Of a DNA stretch of 64,000 nucleotides, positions 43,464 through 51,953 are shown piece by piece. The DNA comes from Shewanella sp. OPT22. GTDB lineage: Bacteria > Pseudomonadota > Gammaproteobacteria > Enterobacterales > Shewanellaceae. The stretch covers positions 72,591-136,590 of the forward strand of contig NZ_PGVH01000033.1 in the NCBI RefSeq assembly GCF_004168585.1. Reading direction: 5' to 3'. The translations under genes and the position numbers were made by a program. Numbering within the stretch: position 1 is the first letter of the stretch; every line of letters begins with the position of its first letter. A model generated the notes under the pieces. It did no database searches. It was not told the origin of the DNA and saw only the letters and a list, made by a program, of their open reading frames with translations.

Positions 43464-43988
43464 ATGACCAAACAAGCACTTATCGTGATCGACATTCAAA
43501 ATGATTATTTTAATGAAGGTAAATATCCACTTTATCAGCCTGAAGTCACGTTAGAAAAAACGCTTAAAGCGATGGCTATCGCAAATGAAAAAGATATCCC
43601 GATTATTCATATTCAGCATCTTGTATCACCAGAACTGGGTGAAGGCTTATTTTTCTATGAAGATTCTGAGGGTGTAAAAATACATTCTGATATCTTAAAA
43701 CTTGCACCAGATTCGCCTGTTATCACTAAACGCCACGCAGACTGTTTTGAGAAAACAAATCTTGATGTATTGCTACAAGATGTGGGCGTCGAAGAAATTA
43801 TTTTGACAGGAATGATGACGCATAACTGTGTAACTCACACGGCGTTATCGCCAGCGGCTGCAAAATATAATCCGAAAGTCATTGCTGAATGCTGTTGTAC
43901 TGTTGACCCTATTGCGCATGCGTTGGCATTAGATTCAATGCAAGTACGTGGCATCGAGATATTAAGCACTGAAGATGCACTCAAATAA
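43464..43988 (+). CDS. Isochorismatase-family cysteine hydrolase
   Basis: 174 residues from the ATG at 43464; the frame extends 60 bp upstream into the promoter of the divergent regulator without a good start. Motifs: ALIVIDIQNDYFNEGKYPL (catalytic Asp), TKRHADCFEKTNLD (Lys), and GMMTHNCVTHTAL with the nucleophile Cys in the THNCV motif. Members hydrolyse amides or nicotinamide-like substrates. Paired with a divergent GlxA-type regulator. Confidence 0.9.
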   Translation: MTKQALIVIDIQNDYFNEGKYPLYQPEVTLEKTLKAMAIANEKDIPIIHIQHLVSPELGEGLFFYEDSEGVKIHSDILKLAPDSPVITKRHADCFEKTNLDVLLQDVGVEEIILTGMMTHNCVTHTALSPAAAKYNPKVIAECCCTVDPIAHALALDSMQVRGIEILSTEDALK

Positions 43989-44177
43989 CGATGTTTGTGT
44001 GAGCAGGGCTTAAACTTTACAGTCAAAAGGAGAGGCATTATTGCCTCTTCTTTTTTGCAACATTTCAGGCAAATTCTTTATTTATCCAATACCTATACTT
44101 ATGCTCATAACAGCAGCTAAAACCGATTTGGAATTAAACATCTACTCCGACTGTGTAGATGTCATGGAAGTACTGAT

Positions 44178-45477
44178 ATGGATGTTAGAAGTAATATTAG
44201 CCACAAAACTAAACAGGTCGTGATCACCGGAATGGGAGCGATTACTCCTTTAGGCCTTGATATGAACAACATACATGCTCGTATGTGCCTCGGCGAAACG
44301 GGAATATCAAGCATCAGTAAATTTTCCACTGATAATTTTAAAATAAAGTGTGCTGGCGAAGTCAGAGGGTTTGATGCACAGAACTATGGTGTAGATCCTA
44401 ATTACATTCATCGGCTTAGTGACATTAATTTATGGGGTTGTGCGGCTGCGGATATTGCAATAAAAGATGCGGGGCTTAATTTACAAACCAATCCAATTAA
44501 AGACGCATCTCATGAGGCAAAAAATAGGCATTTACGCTTCGGTGTGTCTGTTGGTACCGGTCACACTGATTTTTCAGCGATTTTGGATGCATTAAATCAG
44601 TCACAGAATGGCGAAAGTGGCATACGCTTTAACCCTAAACAAATACCAGCTAACTTGTTCAGTCGAAGCCGCCCAGCATCAACCGCTTCATTAATCTCAA
44701 TACGCTATGGTTTAGCAGGCCCGATGTTATGTGCAAATGCTGCTTCAGCTACTGGTGCTGTAAACATTATGAATGCTGCGGATGCGATTCACCTTAATCG
44801 AGCTGATGTTATGTTGGCGGGTGGAGCAGACTCTGGAGTAAACCCGCTAACAGCGGCCGTTTTCCAAATGAACAAGAGTGGTTCTTGTGCCAACCAATGT
44901 TTACCTTTTGATGAGAATAGGGACGGTGTTGTTTTAGGTGAAGGATCATGTGTATTAGTACTGGAAGAATTAGAGCATGCACTACAGCGTGATGCTGATA
45001 TTTATGGCGTTATTAATGGCTACGGAACTTCAAACGATTGCTTTGATATGACACGAATTCCAACATCGGCTCCCGGTTTGTCAGATGCGATTAATCTGTG
45101 CTTAAAAGATGCCGATATTAGTCAAGAGCAAATCGAATACATTAACGTTCATGGAACGGCCACCAAACTCAACGATATTGCTGAGACATATGCTGTAAAC
45201 AACGCTTTTACGCTATCACCAAAAGTCAGTGGTTTTAAAGGTTATACCGGTCATATGTTGGGAGCTTGTGGGGCTTTTGAAGTTGCAATGACGCTATACT
45301 CGATGGCAAAAAAATGAAATACCACATACTTTAGGGTTGAAAAATGTGGCTCACAACTGTCAACTGAACCATATTTTACACTCACCTTTAAAGTCGAATA
45401 TCACACATGCTATCTCAGTAAACTGCGGAATGGGTGGTGTTAACACCGCAATACAAATATCGAAATTTGACCATTGA
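44178..45477 (+). pseudogene. Beta-ketoacyl-ACP synthase-like protein, frameshifted, with Ser at the nucleophile position
   Basis: FabF-like thiolase fold: VVITGMGAITPLGLD, SVGTGHTDFSAIL, GGADSGVNPLTAAVFQM, and the two active-site His in NVHGTATKLND and FKGYTGHMLGACGAFE. At the nucleophile position GPMLCANAASATGA aligns with GPxLxxxTACATGA, so the catalytic Cys is Ser. The first frame stops at 45315-45317 right after an A7 run (45308-45314). Skipping one A restores the missing C-terminus (NEIPHTLGLKNV..., ISVNCGMGGVNTAIQIS) to a stop at 45475-45477, total about 432 residues. GGAAG precedes the ATG. No acyl carrier gene nearby. Could be a decayed gene, a sequencing error in the A run, or slippage. 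Confidence 0.75.
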
Positions 45478-46069
45478 TTTTTATCATCAAATCCTAGGGG
45501 CTGTTGATCTTTGTTTAATAATTCAGCTGAGTAATAAATCGCCTTAATCGAGGCGGAAATAGTGCAGTTTAGTCATCTAAATAAACTATTTTCAACACAG
45601 AGTAAGGCGATTTAGACTCAGCCCGTAGGGCAATGGTTATTGTTAACGCTATCTGCATTGTCACTGCGCTCATTTAGAATAACTAAATAACGCTTGTTCC
45701 GCTTTGTTATCGTCAAAAATAATCATTGCTGAAAATATCAACAAAGATCAACAGCCCCTAATCATGGCATTATCAATGTGCATAGAGTTTTTAGGGATAT
45801 AAAATAATTGCTTACGTTTAGTTTTTGATAAATAAAGATAAAGATCGTAACGTGTTGACAGAGCTAAACACCTTCCATATGAAGAATCATTTGAACTTCA
45901 CCCTCTGTAAATTAGTATCAAATGATTCAATTAGACAAACAGTAAAACAATACTGGTTTCGGCATTCGTTATTTTGGTATTTTAGAAATGGAACATCGAG
46001 CTAATACCGTGATAATTTGAGCCGCTTTGACTGTAGTGACAGTAACGAATAATTTAAAGGGCGTTAATA
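45478..46069. other. Intergenic region holding cruciform element 3 and the YbjQ promoter
   Basis: About 590 bp. The first half is the 266-bp element at 45495-45760; the rest is AT-rich and contains no open frame with a start and ribosome-binding site. The promoter of the YbjQ-like gene must lie in the last 200 bp. Confidence 0.6.
45495..45760. repeat. Cruciform element 3 (full, 266 bp)
   Basis: Perfect 21-bp terminal inverted repeats, TAGGGGCTGTTGATCTTTGT... at 45495-45515 and its complement at 45740-45760. Stem A: AAATCGCCTTA and TAAGGCGATTT, with the loop motif AGTTTAGTCATCTAAATAAA. Stem B: GCAATGGTTATTGTTAACG and CGTCAAAAATAATCATTGC, with an inner hairpin ATTTAG/CTAAAT. Same layout as the elements at 30845 and 48035. 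No open reading frame. Confidence 0.8.
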
Positions 46070-46393
46070 ATGATAATTACAACAACAGAAAGTATACCGA
46101 ACAAAGAAGTATCTGAAGTGTTAGGTGTTGTAACGGGTAATATCGTGCAATCAAAACATATTGGTCGTGATGTAATGGCAGGGCTAAAGACCATCGTTGG
46201 TGGTGAGATCCGTGGTTACACTGAAATGCTCAATGAATCGAGAAACATTGCTCTTGAGCGCATAACAGCAGCTGCACAAGAAAAAGGCGCGGATGCGATT
46301 ATTGGTATGAGATTCACTACAAGTTCTGTGATGGAGCGTTCGGCCGAAATAATGGTGTTTGGAACCGCTGTGAACTTGAAAGATAAAACATAA
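46070..46393 (+). CDS. YbjQ/UPF0145 family heavy-metal-binding-like protein
   Basis: 107 residues. Matches the family over its whole length: MIITTTESIPNKEVSEVLGVVTGNIVQSKHIGRDVMAGLKTIVGGEIRGYTEMLNESRNIALERITAAAQEKGADAIIGMRFTTSSVM. AAAGGG ribosome-binding site. The family forms pentamers and is only loosely linked to metals; function unknown. Confidence 0.95.
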   Translation: MIITTTESIPNKEVSEVLGVVTGNIVQSKHIGRDVMAGLKTIVGGEIRGYTEMLNESRNIALERITAAAQEKGADAIIGMRFTTSSVMERSAEIMVFGTAVNLKDKT

Positions 46394-46510
46394 ATTGATT
46401 TAGTGACTCCTCAAGTCCTATCTGTAGGTATTCATACAAAGTAATTGATTAACTCTACTCTCATTTGTATGGGCACCTACTTCAGTATTCACAAATAGCT
46501 TTTTACCTCA

Positions 46511-46879
46511 ATTAACAAGAAATATCTCTATGATTTCAAAGATAACGCACCTCATTACAAGTGGGGCAATAATTGTGATGGTTGGCATTTAGTTCAAACT
46601 GAAACACTCAGTATTATTCAAGAACGAGTGCCTAAAGGTTGCAGTGAAGTCCGTCATCATCATAAACATTCTGAGCAATTCTTTTATGTGTTGTCAGGCG
46701 TGGCAACAATCGAGGTTAATGGTGTTATGCATAAGCTGACAGAACAGCAAGGTGTTCATGTACCAGCGGGAATCGCACACCAACTCAGTAACCAGCATCA
46801 AGCTGACTTAGATTTTGTGGTGACTTCAACGCCACCAAGTCATGGAGATAGATTTCAAACAACAATAGAAAGTACTTAA
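46511..46879 (+). CDS. Cupin-domain protein with no normal start codon
   Basis: The conserved sequence can be read in frame from about 46511 (SINKKYLYDFKDNAPHYKWGNNCDGWHLVQTETLSIIQERVPKG) to the TAA at 46877, with cupin motifs SEVRHHHKHSEQFFYVLSGVATIEVNGVMHKL (His ligands) and GVHVPAGIAHQLSNQ. No ATG, GTG or TTG lies between the upstream in-frame TAG and the conserved region; the first usable codon is GTG at 46628, which would remove about 39 conserved residues. The gene has either lost its start or uses a rare ATT. Five bases before the GNAT gene. Confidence 0.65.
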   Translation: MNKKYLYDFKDNAPHYKWGNNCDGWHLVQTETLSIIQERVPKGCSEVRHHHKHSEQFFYVLSGVATIEVNGVMHKLTEQQGVHVPAGIAHQLSNQHQADLDFVVTSTPPSHGDRFQTTIEST

Positions 46880-46884
46880 ATACT

Positions 46885-47439
46885 ATGACAGGAAACATCA
46901 TTGCTGAGACTCAGCAAACTCTGCTTGTTGTACCAATGGTAAGCGATGCAAAGCTGATTCGAGAATACTACTTGAATAACAAATCTCATTTGTCGAATTG
47001 GGAGCCAATTCGTGAATCGTCATACTATGATGTGAAAACATGGGAAGAGTTCATTAGAGAAAACGAAAGAGCATTTGAAACGGGTAGCTCAGTAAAATTA
47101 GTCGCTATGAATAAAGAGCGTACTGAAGTTATTGGCGTTTGTAATTTCAGCAATATTATTCGTGGCGTTTTTCAAGCTTGCAATCTTGGCTATTCGATTG
47201 ATCAACAATATCAAGGCCAAGGTCTGATGTACGAAATTCTAGATGCTGCCATCAAATACATATTTCTCGATATCGGTCTTCATAGAATTATGGCGAACTA
47301 CATGCCAGAAAATAAAAGAAGTGAAGCGTTGCTTGAACGTTTGGGGTTTGAAAGAGAGGGCGTTGCAAAGTCTTATCTTAAAATCAACGGGAAATGGCGA
47401 GATCATATTTTGACTTCGAAAGTAAATTTAAAGGATTAA
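46885..47439 (+). CDS. GNAT-family N-acetyltransferase (RimJ/RimL-like)
   Basis: 184 residues. Typical RimJ-like pattern: NKSHLSNWEPIRESSYYD, VIGVCNFSNIIRGVFQACNLGYSIDQQYQGQGLMYEIL (acetyl-CoA loop QxxGxG), LGLHRIMANYMPENKRSEALLERLGFEREGVAKSYLKINGKWRDHIL (as DIGLHRI...). Acetylates protein N-termini or small amines. Tightly spaced between the cupin gene and a DUF4440-like gene. Confidence 0.93.
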   Translation: MTGNIIAETQQTLLVVPMVSDAKLIREYYLNNKSHLSNWEPIRESSYYDVKTWEEFIRENERAFETGSSVKLVAMNKERTEVIGVCNFSNIIRGVFQACNLGYSIDQQYQGQGLMYEILDAAIKYIFLDIGLHRIMANYMPENKRSEALLERLGFEREGVAKSYLKINGKWRDHILTSKVNLKD

Positions 47440-47444
47440 AGCTA

Positions 47445-47801
47445 ATGAAAGAAGTAATTCAAACTGTCATTCAACTTGAAAAATCGTTATTCACTGACGA
47501 AGTGAGAAAATCGACATCTGCGTTAAATAAACTTATAGCGGACAATTTCATTGAGGTTGCAAGTACTGGTATCCGATTCGGTAAAGTAGAGGTGCTAAAT
47601 CGATTGCCAACAGAAGCGGCATTTACTGTTGAATCTAAAGATTTTGAAGGAAGAATGCTTTCGGATGATAATGTGATGTTGCTGTACCAGTCATCATTTA
47701 AACGTGATGGAAGTGAATTTAGCGATGCGCTCCGTTGTTCTATCTGGCAACGAAATAACGGACAATGGCAGATGATTTATCATCAGGGAACCAATATATA
47801 G
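47445..47801 (+). CDS. DUF4440/NTF2-like small protein
   Basis: 118 residues from the ATG at 47445, 5 bp after the GNAT stop, with AGGA upstream. NTF2-like pattern: VIQTVIQLEKSLFTDEVRKSTSALNKLIADNFIEVASTGIRFGKVEVLNRLP, then FEGRMLSDDNVMLLYQSSF and SIWQRNNGQWQMIYHQGTNI. Common as a small accessory protein beside GNAT genes; function unknown. Confidence 0.88.
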   Translation: MKEVIQTVIQLEKSLFTDEVRKSTSALNKLIADNFIEVASTGIRFGKVEVLNRLPTEAAFTVESKDFEGRMLSDDNVMLLYQSSFKRDGSEFSDALRCSIWQRNNGQWQMIYHQGTNI

Positions 47802-47899
47802 CGCTCAAAGTAACCCATTGAATGATTTAAATTTATCCCCATATGTATTTCTATAACGGATTGATTTATGTGGATATGGAACATTTAATAACTGCTTAG

Positions 47900-48402
47900 T
47901 GGGAGCTGACAGTAATACACTTTATTGTAGGCTCGTTACTTTTACTCATCAGTATTTGGAGTTTATTAAGAATAGTGAGATGGGCGAAAGGAATGCCTAA
48001 AGTTGCATTCCTGATTTTGGCCATTTTTCCACTTATATACTCGTGATACCTGAAGATGCAGGATTTCAGCAAGAATTAATTGCCATTTAGGCAAGACGCT
48101 TGACCGAAGACGTAGTTGTTCTACTTCAAGGTTAAGCAACGCAGTATAAATGGCAATTAAACTCGCACTCTGTGGGCTTTTCAGCGTCGATTCTTCTTCG
48201 TTGTGAAAGCTTAAATTAGCCCGCTAGTTTTGCACTTCCACGCCTCGAATAATGCAACGCTGAATAAGCCCTGAAAGTTGCATCTTCAAGTATCACGAGT
48301 ATATCAATATTCCCCATACCACCACCGGCCTTTAAGAATGTTGAAAAAGCCAATGTAGAACAAAAGAAAAATAAGCAAAACAATGGTGACACTGATGATT
48401 AA
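47900..48402 (+). pseudogene. Small membrane-protein gene split by cruciform element 2
   Basis: Before the element the frame reads IHFIVGSLLLLISIWSLLR... then MPKVAFLILAIFPLI; after it, SIFPIPPPAFKNVEKANVEQ... then TAA at 48400-48402. Removing 48035-48304 and one TA copy joins these in frame as LAIFPLI-SIFPIPPP, a sensible two-helix membrane protein of about 75 residues. The 5' end lacks a clear ATG (an in-frame TAG lies at 47897), so it may be damaged there too. The target-site duplication appears to be TA. Confidence 0.7.
48035..48304. repeat. Cruciform element 2 (full, about 270 bp), inserted in a gene
   Basis: Terminal repeats ATATACTCGTGATACCTGAA... (48035-48060) and their near-perfect complement (48279-48304, one mismatch in 26). 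Stem A: ATTGCCATTTA and TAAATGGCAAT, loop with GAAGACGTAGTTGTTCTAC. Stem B: GGGCTTTTCAGCG and CGCTGAATAAGCCC around CCCGCTAGTTTTGCACTTCC. The loop motif GAAGACrTAGTTrTTCTAC is shared with element 1 while stems differ. Flanked by TA duplications inside a small membrane-protein gene. Confidence 0.8.
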
Positions 48403-48664
48403 CATTGTAGTAGCTCATATGGAAGTGATGCTATGTCATTAGCTCAATGGACGTCGTTTCAAATTAGCCGCATCTGGGAAAATATGACCATAAATAATCG
48501 CATTAGTTAACATAACTTAGAAGCAGTATTAAGCTTTATTCACTCCTTCATTGTTTTTTCTTTTGTTAATCAACAGTTTACGTTTGGTTGGTGGTTTTGC
48601 TATCAAGTATTTTTTTTCTTGAGTGTTATTCTTTAATTATGAGTATTTCATTGGTTTATGATTT

Positions 48665-51061
48665 TTGACTACAGCGTCTAAAACTTCTTCTTCAAGTCTT
48701 GTATTAAACAATGCTGATGGCTATAGCTCAGTATCAATACCTCATGACCAGCTGTTAATGAGTGACTATAAGTACAGTAGTTCAAATTCGTTAGATGAAA
48801 ACGTACAGGCTTTTCATAATGCAACCTCAAAGCTAGGAGTATCGGTAGCGAGTCTTCGTGATTGGTGCTTTGCTTCAGTTGGTGATAATAGTGAACTGGA
48901 TGACAACGCAATTGAATTAGAAGATTTAACTAGATGCGAGGGTAAAACAACCGAATCTAATACTCAAAAAATACAAGATGAAGTTCTAGGTGATGGTACT
49001 GAGAATTTTCAACTCAAAGAACAAGCTAGTGGCAATTCAGAGGAATGGTACTCTCTAGCAAGAACAGCTTTATCAACTTGCAAAGACTCAGCCTCTAGTA
49101 AAACTGGAGACACTCAAAGGGTTAATGGCGAAGGGGACAGTTTCCTCGAAGCTGAGGAAGAAAATTTAGAACTGGTAGAGCTAAAAGTAAAAGAAGCATA
49201 CGAAAATGCCGGATTAACGAAAAGTACGTTAAAAGAAATTGAAAATATCGAATTTAAGCTACGAGTCATTAAAGACTTAAAGTTACCCAAAGCTGCACTT
49301 TTAGTTGAATTGAAACGCACTGCAAAACAACATATTCCATCTCTTTCAGATATTGATGTCACAGAGTCGAATGATGACGCTAATCAAAGGTTGCTAAGAC
49401 GAGCCAAAATAAAGCTTCATCCAGAAATGAATAAACAAAATACCGATGAAGAAAAGGTGACTGCTGAATTTTGTTTTAAAGAATTTATTAAGTTATACGA
49501 TCAAGCCACCTCAAAAAATGATGAGGGCAGCTCGATCCCTATGGAAAAAGATGGCATATATTTGTATAAGAAAGTGCCATATCAAGAAATATTAGACATA
49601 TATAAAAATGTATTTTTGCCAGATAAATTTTGTGAAGTTGGGAGTAAAAGAGCTGAAAATTTTCGTGCTGAAACAACCGATTTGTATTGTTATGACGACG
49701 TTTCAAAAAGGTGGAGAGAAGGCTTTGAAGATTTTTACGCTACTCTTGGCTCAAATGAAGAGTCTGGGTGGTTACTTCATAATAAGCTGGTGACTAAGGA
49801 GGAGTTAGGGTCTTTTTCTAAGAAACAATGGCTTTGTTTTTACGTGGCAGTTAAACAAAATAAAGCAATAATGAGTTGTCAAAGTCACCCTTCCTTTTGG
49901 AGAGCACATTTCGACAGCATTTATTTAAGGTCTGAAGAAAATTTTTATTGTTTTGAGCACTTTTTGATTCATTGGTTAATCAGCTGTGACAAACCTAAGT
50001 TATTAGACAACCTCTTAGATAAAAGTGAAAAAATTCCTAATAAATATCGTCTTAGTTTAAGAGTTTTGGAGGATATGGGGAGTGACGCGCCACCAAAATA
50101 TGAGTTGTCGCTAATTAATTGCTTATCTTATTGCATTGATCATATGAAACCTAACGTTGATGAAACGAGTCGAAATCCGTGTTTAGTAAGGTCATCTAAG
50201 CAAGTTACCCCTTTAATGAGAGCATGTTCGTTAAATAATATCGAGTGCGTAAAGGTTCTTATAAAACATAATGCTGCCACAGATTATGTTGTGAATTCAG
50301 CGTGGGGGATGAAAACTGAAAGTTACACTGCTTTACATTTAGCGAAGAGCCCTGAAATGATCATGTGTTTTATTGAGCTCGGTATTAATCTGAATGTTAC
50401 AAATTCAGATGGCCACTCTTTTTTGCATTTTATTGCAGAGAAAAAAGACTCTGTACTCTACAAAAGTGCATGCAATTGGGGAAATATAGGGCATTTTACT
50501 TTCAATTATGAATCTATGATTTCAAAGTTGCATGCGGCAGGTGTAGACCTTGCTTTGGTTGATAAAGATGGAAACACACCAATTCATTTAGCTTGTATAA
50601 ATGGCAATGTTTCTTTTGTGTTAGATACTCTGCTTACCACATCAAAGAAACCCATTCAGAAGCAAATCAGAGCAAAAGACGTTCCTGGAGAGTCGAATTC
50701 ACCATCCGATGATAAAGTTGTTGGTCTAACTGAAGGTGATATGGTTGTTGATGTTACTAAAGATGGTAAAGATGGTAAAGATGGTAAAGATGGTAAAGAT
50801 GTTGGTGCAACTGAGGACGATAAAGCCGCTGAATCATCCTATGATGATAGTGAATGGGTTTCTATAACTCGCTTATGTAGAAGCAAGCACCGCTGTTTAC
50901 TGGATCTAGAAAATCATAAGGGCGAACGGCCAATTCATTTAGCGGTCAAAAGTGAAAATTTAGCGCTAACAAAAACGCTTGCAGCTGCAGGAGCAAACTT
51001 TAATGTGAGAGATGCTAAAGGGAACTTACCGATTCAATCGGCGTTGTATGAAGTATTCTAA
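48665..51061 (+). CDS. Ankyrin-repeat protein, main (N-terminal) part
   Basis: 798 residues from a TTG at 48665; no in-frame ATG occurs until codon 33. Ser/Thr-rich start (TTASKTSSSSLVLNN) and acidic helical middle. From about residue 510, ankyrin repeats: TPLMRACSLNNIECVKVLIKHNA, YTALHLAKSPEMIMCFIELGINLNV, DGNTPIHLACINGNVSFVLDTLL and ERPIHLAVKSENLALTKTLAAAGANFNV. A KDG tract at 50759-50801 interrupts the third and fourth repeats. The TAA at 51059 separates it from 51104-51784 in the same frame, so the intact protein was probably about 1,040 residues. Style and location suggest a secreted effector; unproven. Confidence 0.75.
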   Translation: MTTASKTSSSSLVLNNADGYSSVSIPHDQLLMSDYKYSSSNSLDENVQAFHNATSKLGVSVASLRDWCFASVGDNSELDDNAIELEDLTRCEGKTTESNTQKIQDEVLGDGTENFQLKEQASGNSEEWYSLARTALSTCKDSASSKTGDTQRVNGEGDSFLEAEEENLELVELKVKEAYENAGLTKSTLKEIENIEFKLRVIKDLKLPKAALLVELKRTAKQHIPSLSDIDVTESNDDANQRLLRRAKIKLHPEMNKQNTDEEKVTAEFCFKEFIKLYDQATSKNDEGSSIPMEKDGIYLYKKVPYQEILDIYKNVFLPDKFCEVGSKRAENFRAETTDLYCYDDVSKRWREGFEDFYATLGSNEESGWLLHNKLVTKEELGSFSKKQWLCFYVAVKQNKAIMSCQSHPSFWRAHFDSIYLRSEENFYCFEHFLIHWLISCDKPKLLDNLLDKSEKIPNKYRLSLRVLEDMGSDAPPKYELSLINCLSYCIDHMKPNVDETSRNPCLVRSSKQVTPLMRACSLNNIECVKVLIKHNAATDYVVNSAWGMKTESYTALHLAKSPEMIMCFIELGINLNVTNSDGHSFLHFIAEKKDSVLYKSACNWGNIGHFTFNYESMISKLHAAGVDLALVDKDGNTPIHLACINGNVSFVLDTLLTTSKKPIQKQIRAKDVPGESNSPSDDKVVGLTEGDMVVDVTKDGKDGKDGKDGKDVGATEDDKAAESSYDDSEWVSITRLCRSKHRCLLDLENHKGERPIHLAVKSENLALTKTLAAAGANFNVRDAKGNLPIQSALYEVF
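50759..50801 (+). repeat. In-frame 9-bp tandem repeat (AAAGATGGT)
   Basis: Four perfect copies of AAAGATGGT plus a partial fifth, encoding KDGKDGKDGKDGKD in a linker between ankyrin repeats. Copy number of such perfect in-frame repeats can change by slippage without disturbing the frame. Confidence 0.9.
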
Positions 51062-51103
51062 AGAAACTTAGGAAGAGGTGAAGATATTTATAGCCAGTAC
51101 GAA

Positions 51104-51784
51104 GTGGCTTTGTGGTTAATAAAGAACATAGTTGGTGATGATTCTGATAAATTAAAAGAAATAATAGAAGAGTTATTAACTGAGCCTGTGTTGAAAGGAG
51201 GGCATAATGAGAAATTGTCATATAAAAAAATATCAGAAAACTTTGATTGCTTCTGCAAAAAAGCCCAAGGTCAAATAGAGCACTCACCAACAGCTGAAGA
51301 GTGCACTGTACCAATTAAATTTAATAATACATTCAAAGAGGGGGTAGAAGACTTTTTAAAGGTTAGTGAGATGTTGAAAGAATTAATTGAAGCCGCTAAA
51401 ACTGATAACGAAAATGAAAGGTTAACAAAAATGTTGGCTGCATATCCAGCAAAGAGCTCGACATTAGATTCAAAGGCTGAACGTGAGCAGGGCTTAAAAT
51501 CCCCAATGATAACAAACTCTGATGTTCATCCTGCAGAGTTGGCAAGGAAAGGTATATTAAGACAAACTTTTACCTCAGACACATCATTTGATAACGCTTT
51601 AATTCAAGTATCAGGACTGTCGAATAAGCGTCTTGCACATTGGATACATAGGTACAATAGCCGGATTTCTCGTAGGCCGCCGCAACTGGCGCTAACTGCT
51701 GGTAATATAGCATCACCTTTAGCTCTTAATCATTCAGGGCAATTGCCATTAGCGATAAAAATTGAAGCAGAAAATACTGATTGA
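51104..51784 (+). CDS. C-terminal part of the split ankyrin protein (or separate hypothetical)
   Basis: 226 residues if started at GTG 51104. It is in the same frame as the ankyrin gene: after TAA (51059-51061) the codons read RNLGRGEDIYSQYEVALWLIKNIVGDDSDKLKEIIEELL, completing an ankyrin-like helix pair that starts GNLPIQSALYEVF before the stop. No ribosome-binding site precedes the GTG. The rest is helical and charged with a polar C-terminus (RISRRPPQLALTAGN). Best read as the tail of one protein of about 1,040 residues cut by a nonsense mutation. Confidence 0.6.
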   Translation: MALWLIKNIVGDDSDKLKEIIEELLTEPVLKGGHNEKLSYKKISENFDCFCKKAQGQIEHSPTAEECTVPIKFNNTFKEGVEDFLKVSEMLKELIEAAKTDNENERLTKMLAAYPAKSSTLDSKAEREQGLKSPMITNSDVHPAELARKGILRQTFTSDTSFDNALIQVSGLSNKRLAHWIHRYNSRISRRPPQLALTAGNIASPLALNHSGQLPLAIKIEAENTD

Positions 51785-51953
51785 AATGAGAGGTAGGACG
51801 CTTTTTATGTGTCAGATGACTCTTATAATGCTTATTAATCAGAGCTTGTACATCAACGTGCTCGCTCAAAATTAATAAGCATTCCAATGGCAGAATATGC
51901 AATTTATAGATGGTTATAACAGTGCTGTGTAATCATCCATCACTATGAAAGTA

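Noticed and set aside
44041-44223. 60-codon plus-strand frame before the ketoacyl synthase gene
   Set aside because: Overlaps the start of the real gene in another frame; lies in the terminator/promoter gap.
45308-45317. Programmed -1 frameshift in the ketoacyl synthase gene
   Set aside because: The frame that restores the C-terminus is +1 (skip of one A), not -1, so a dnaX-type -1 slip does not work; slippage, error or decay remain.
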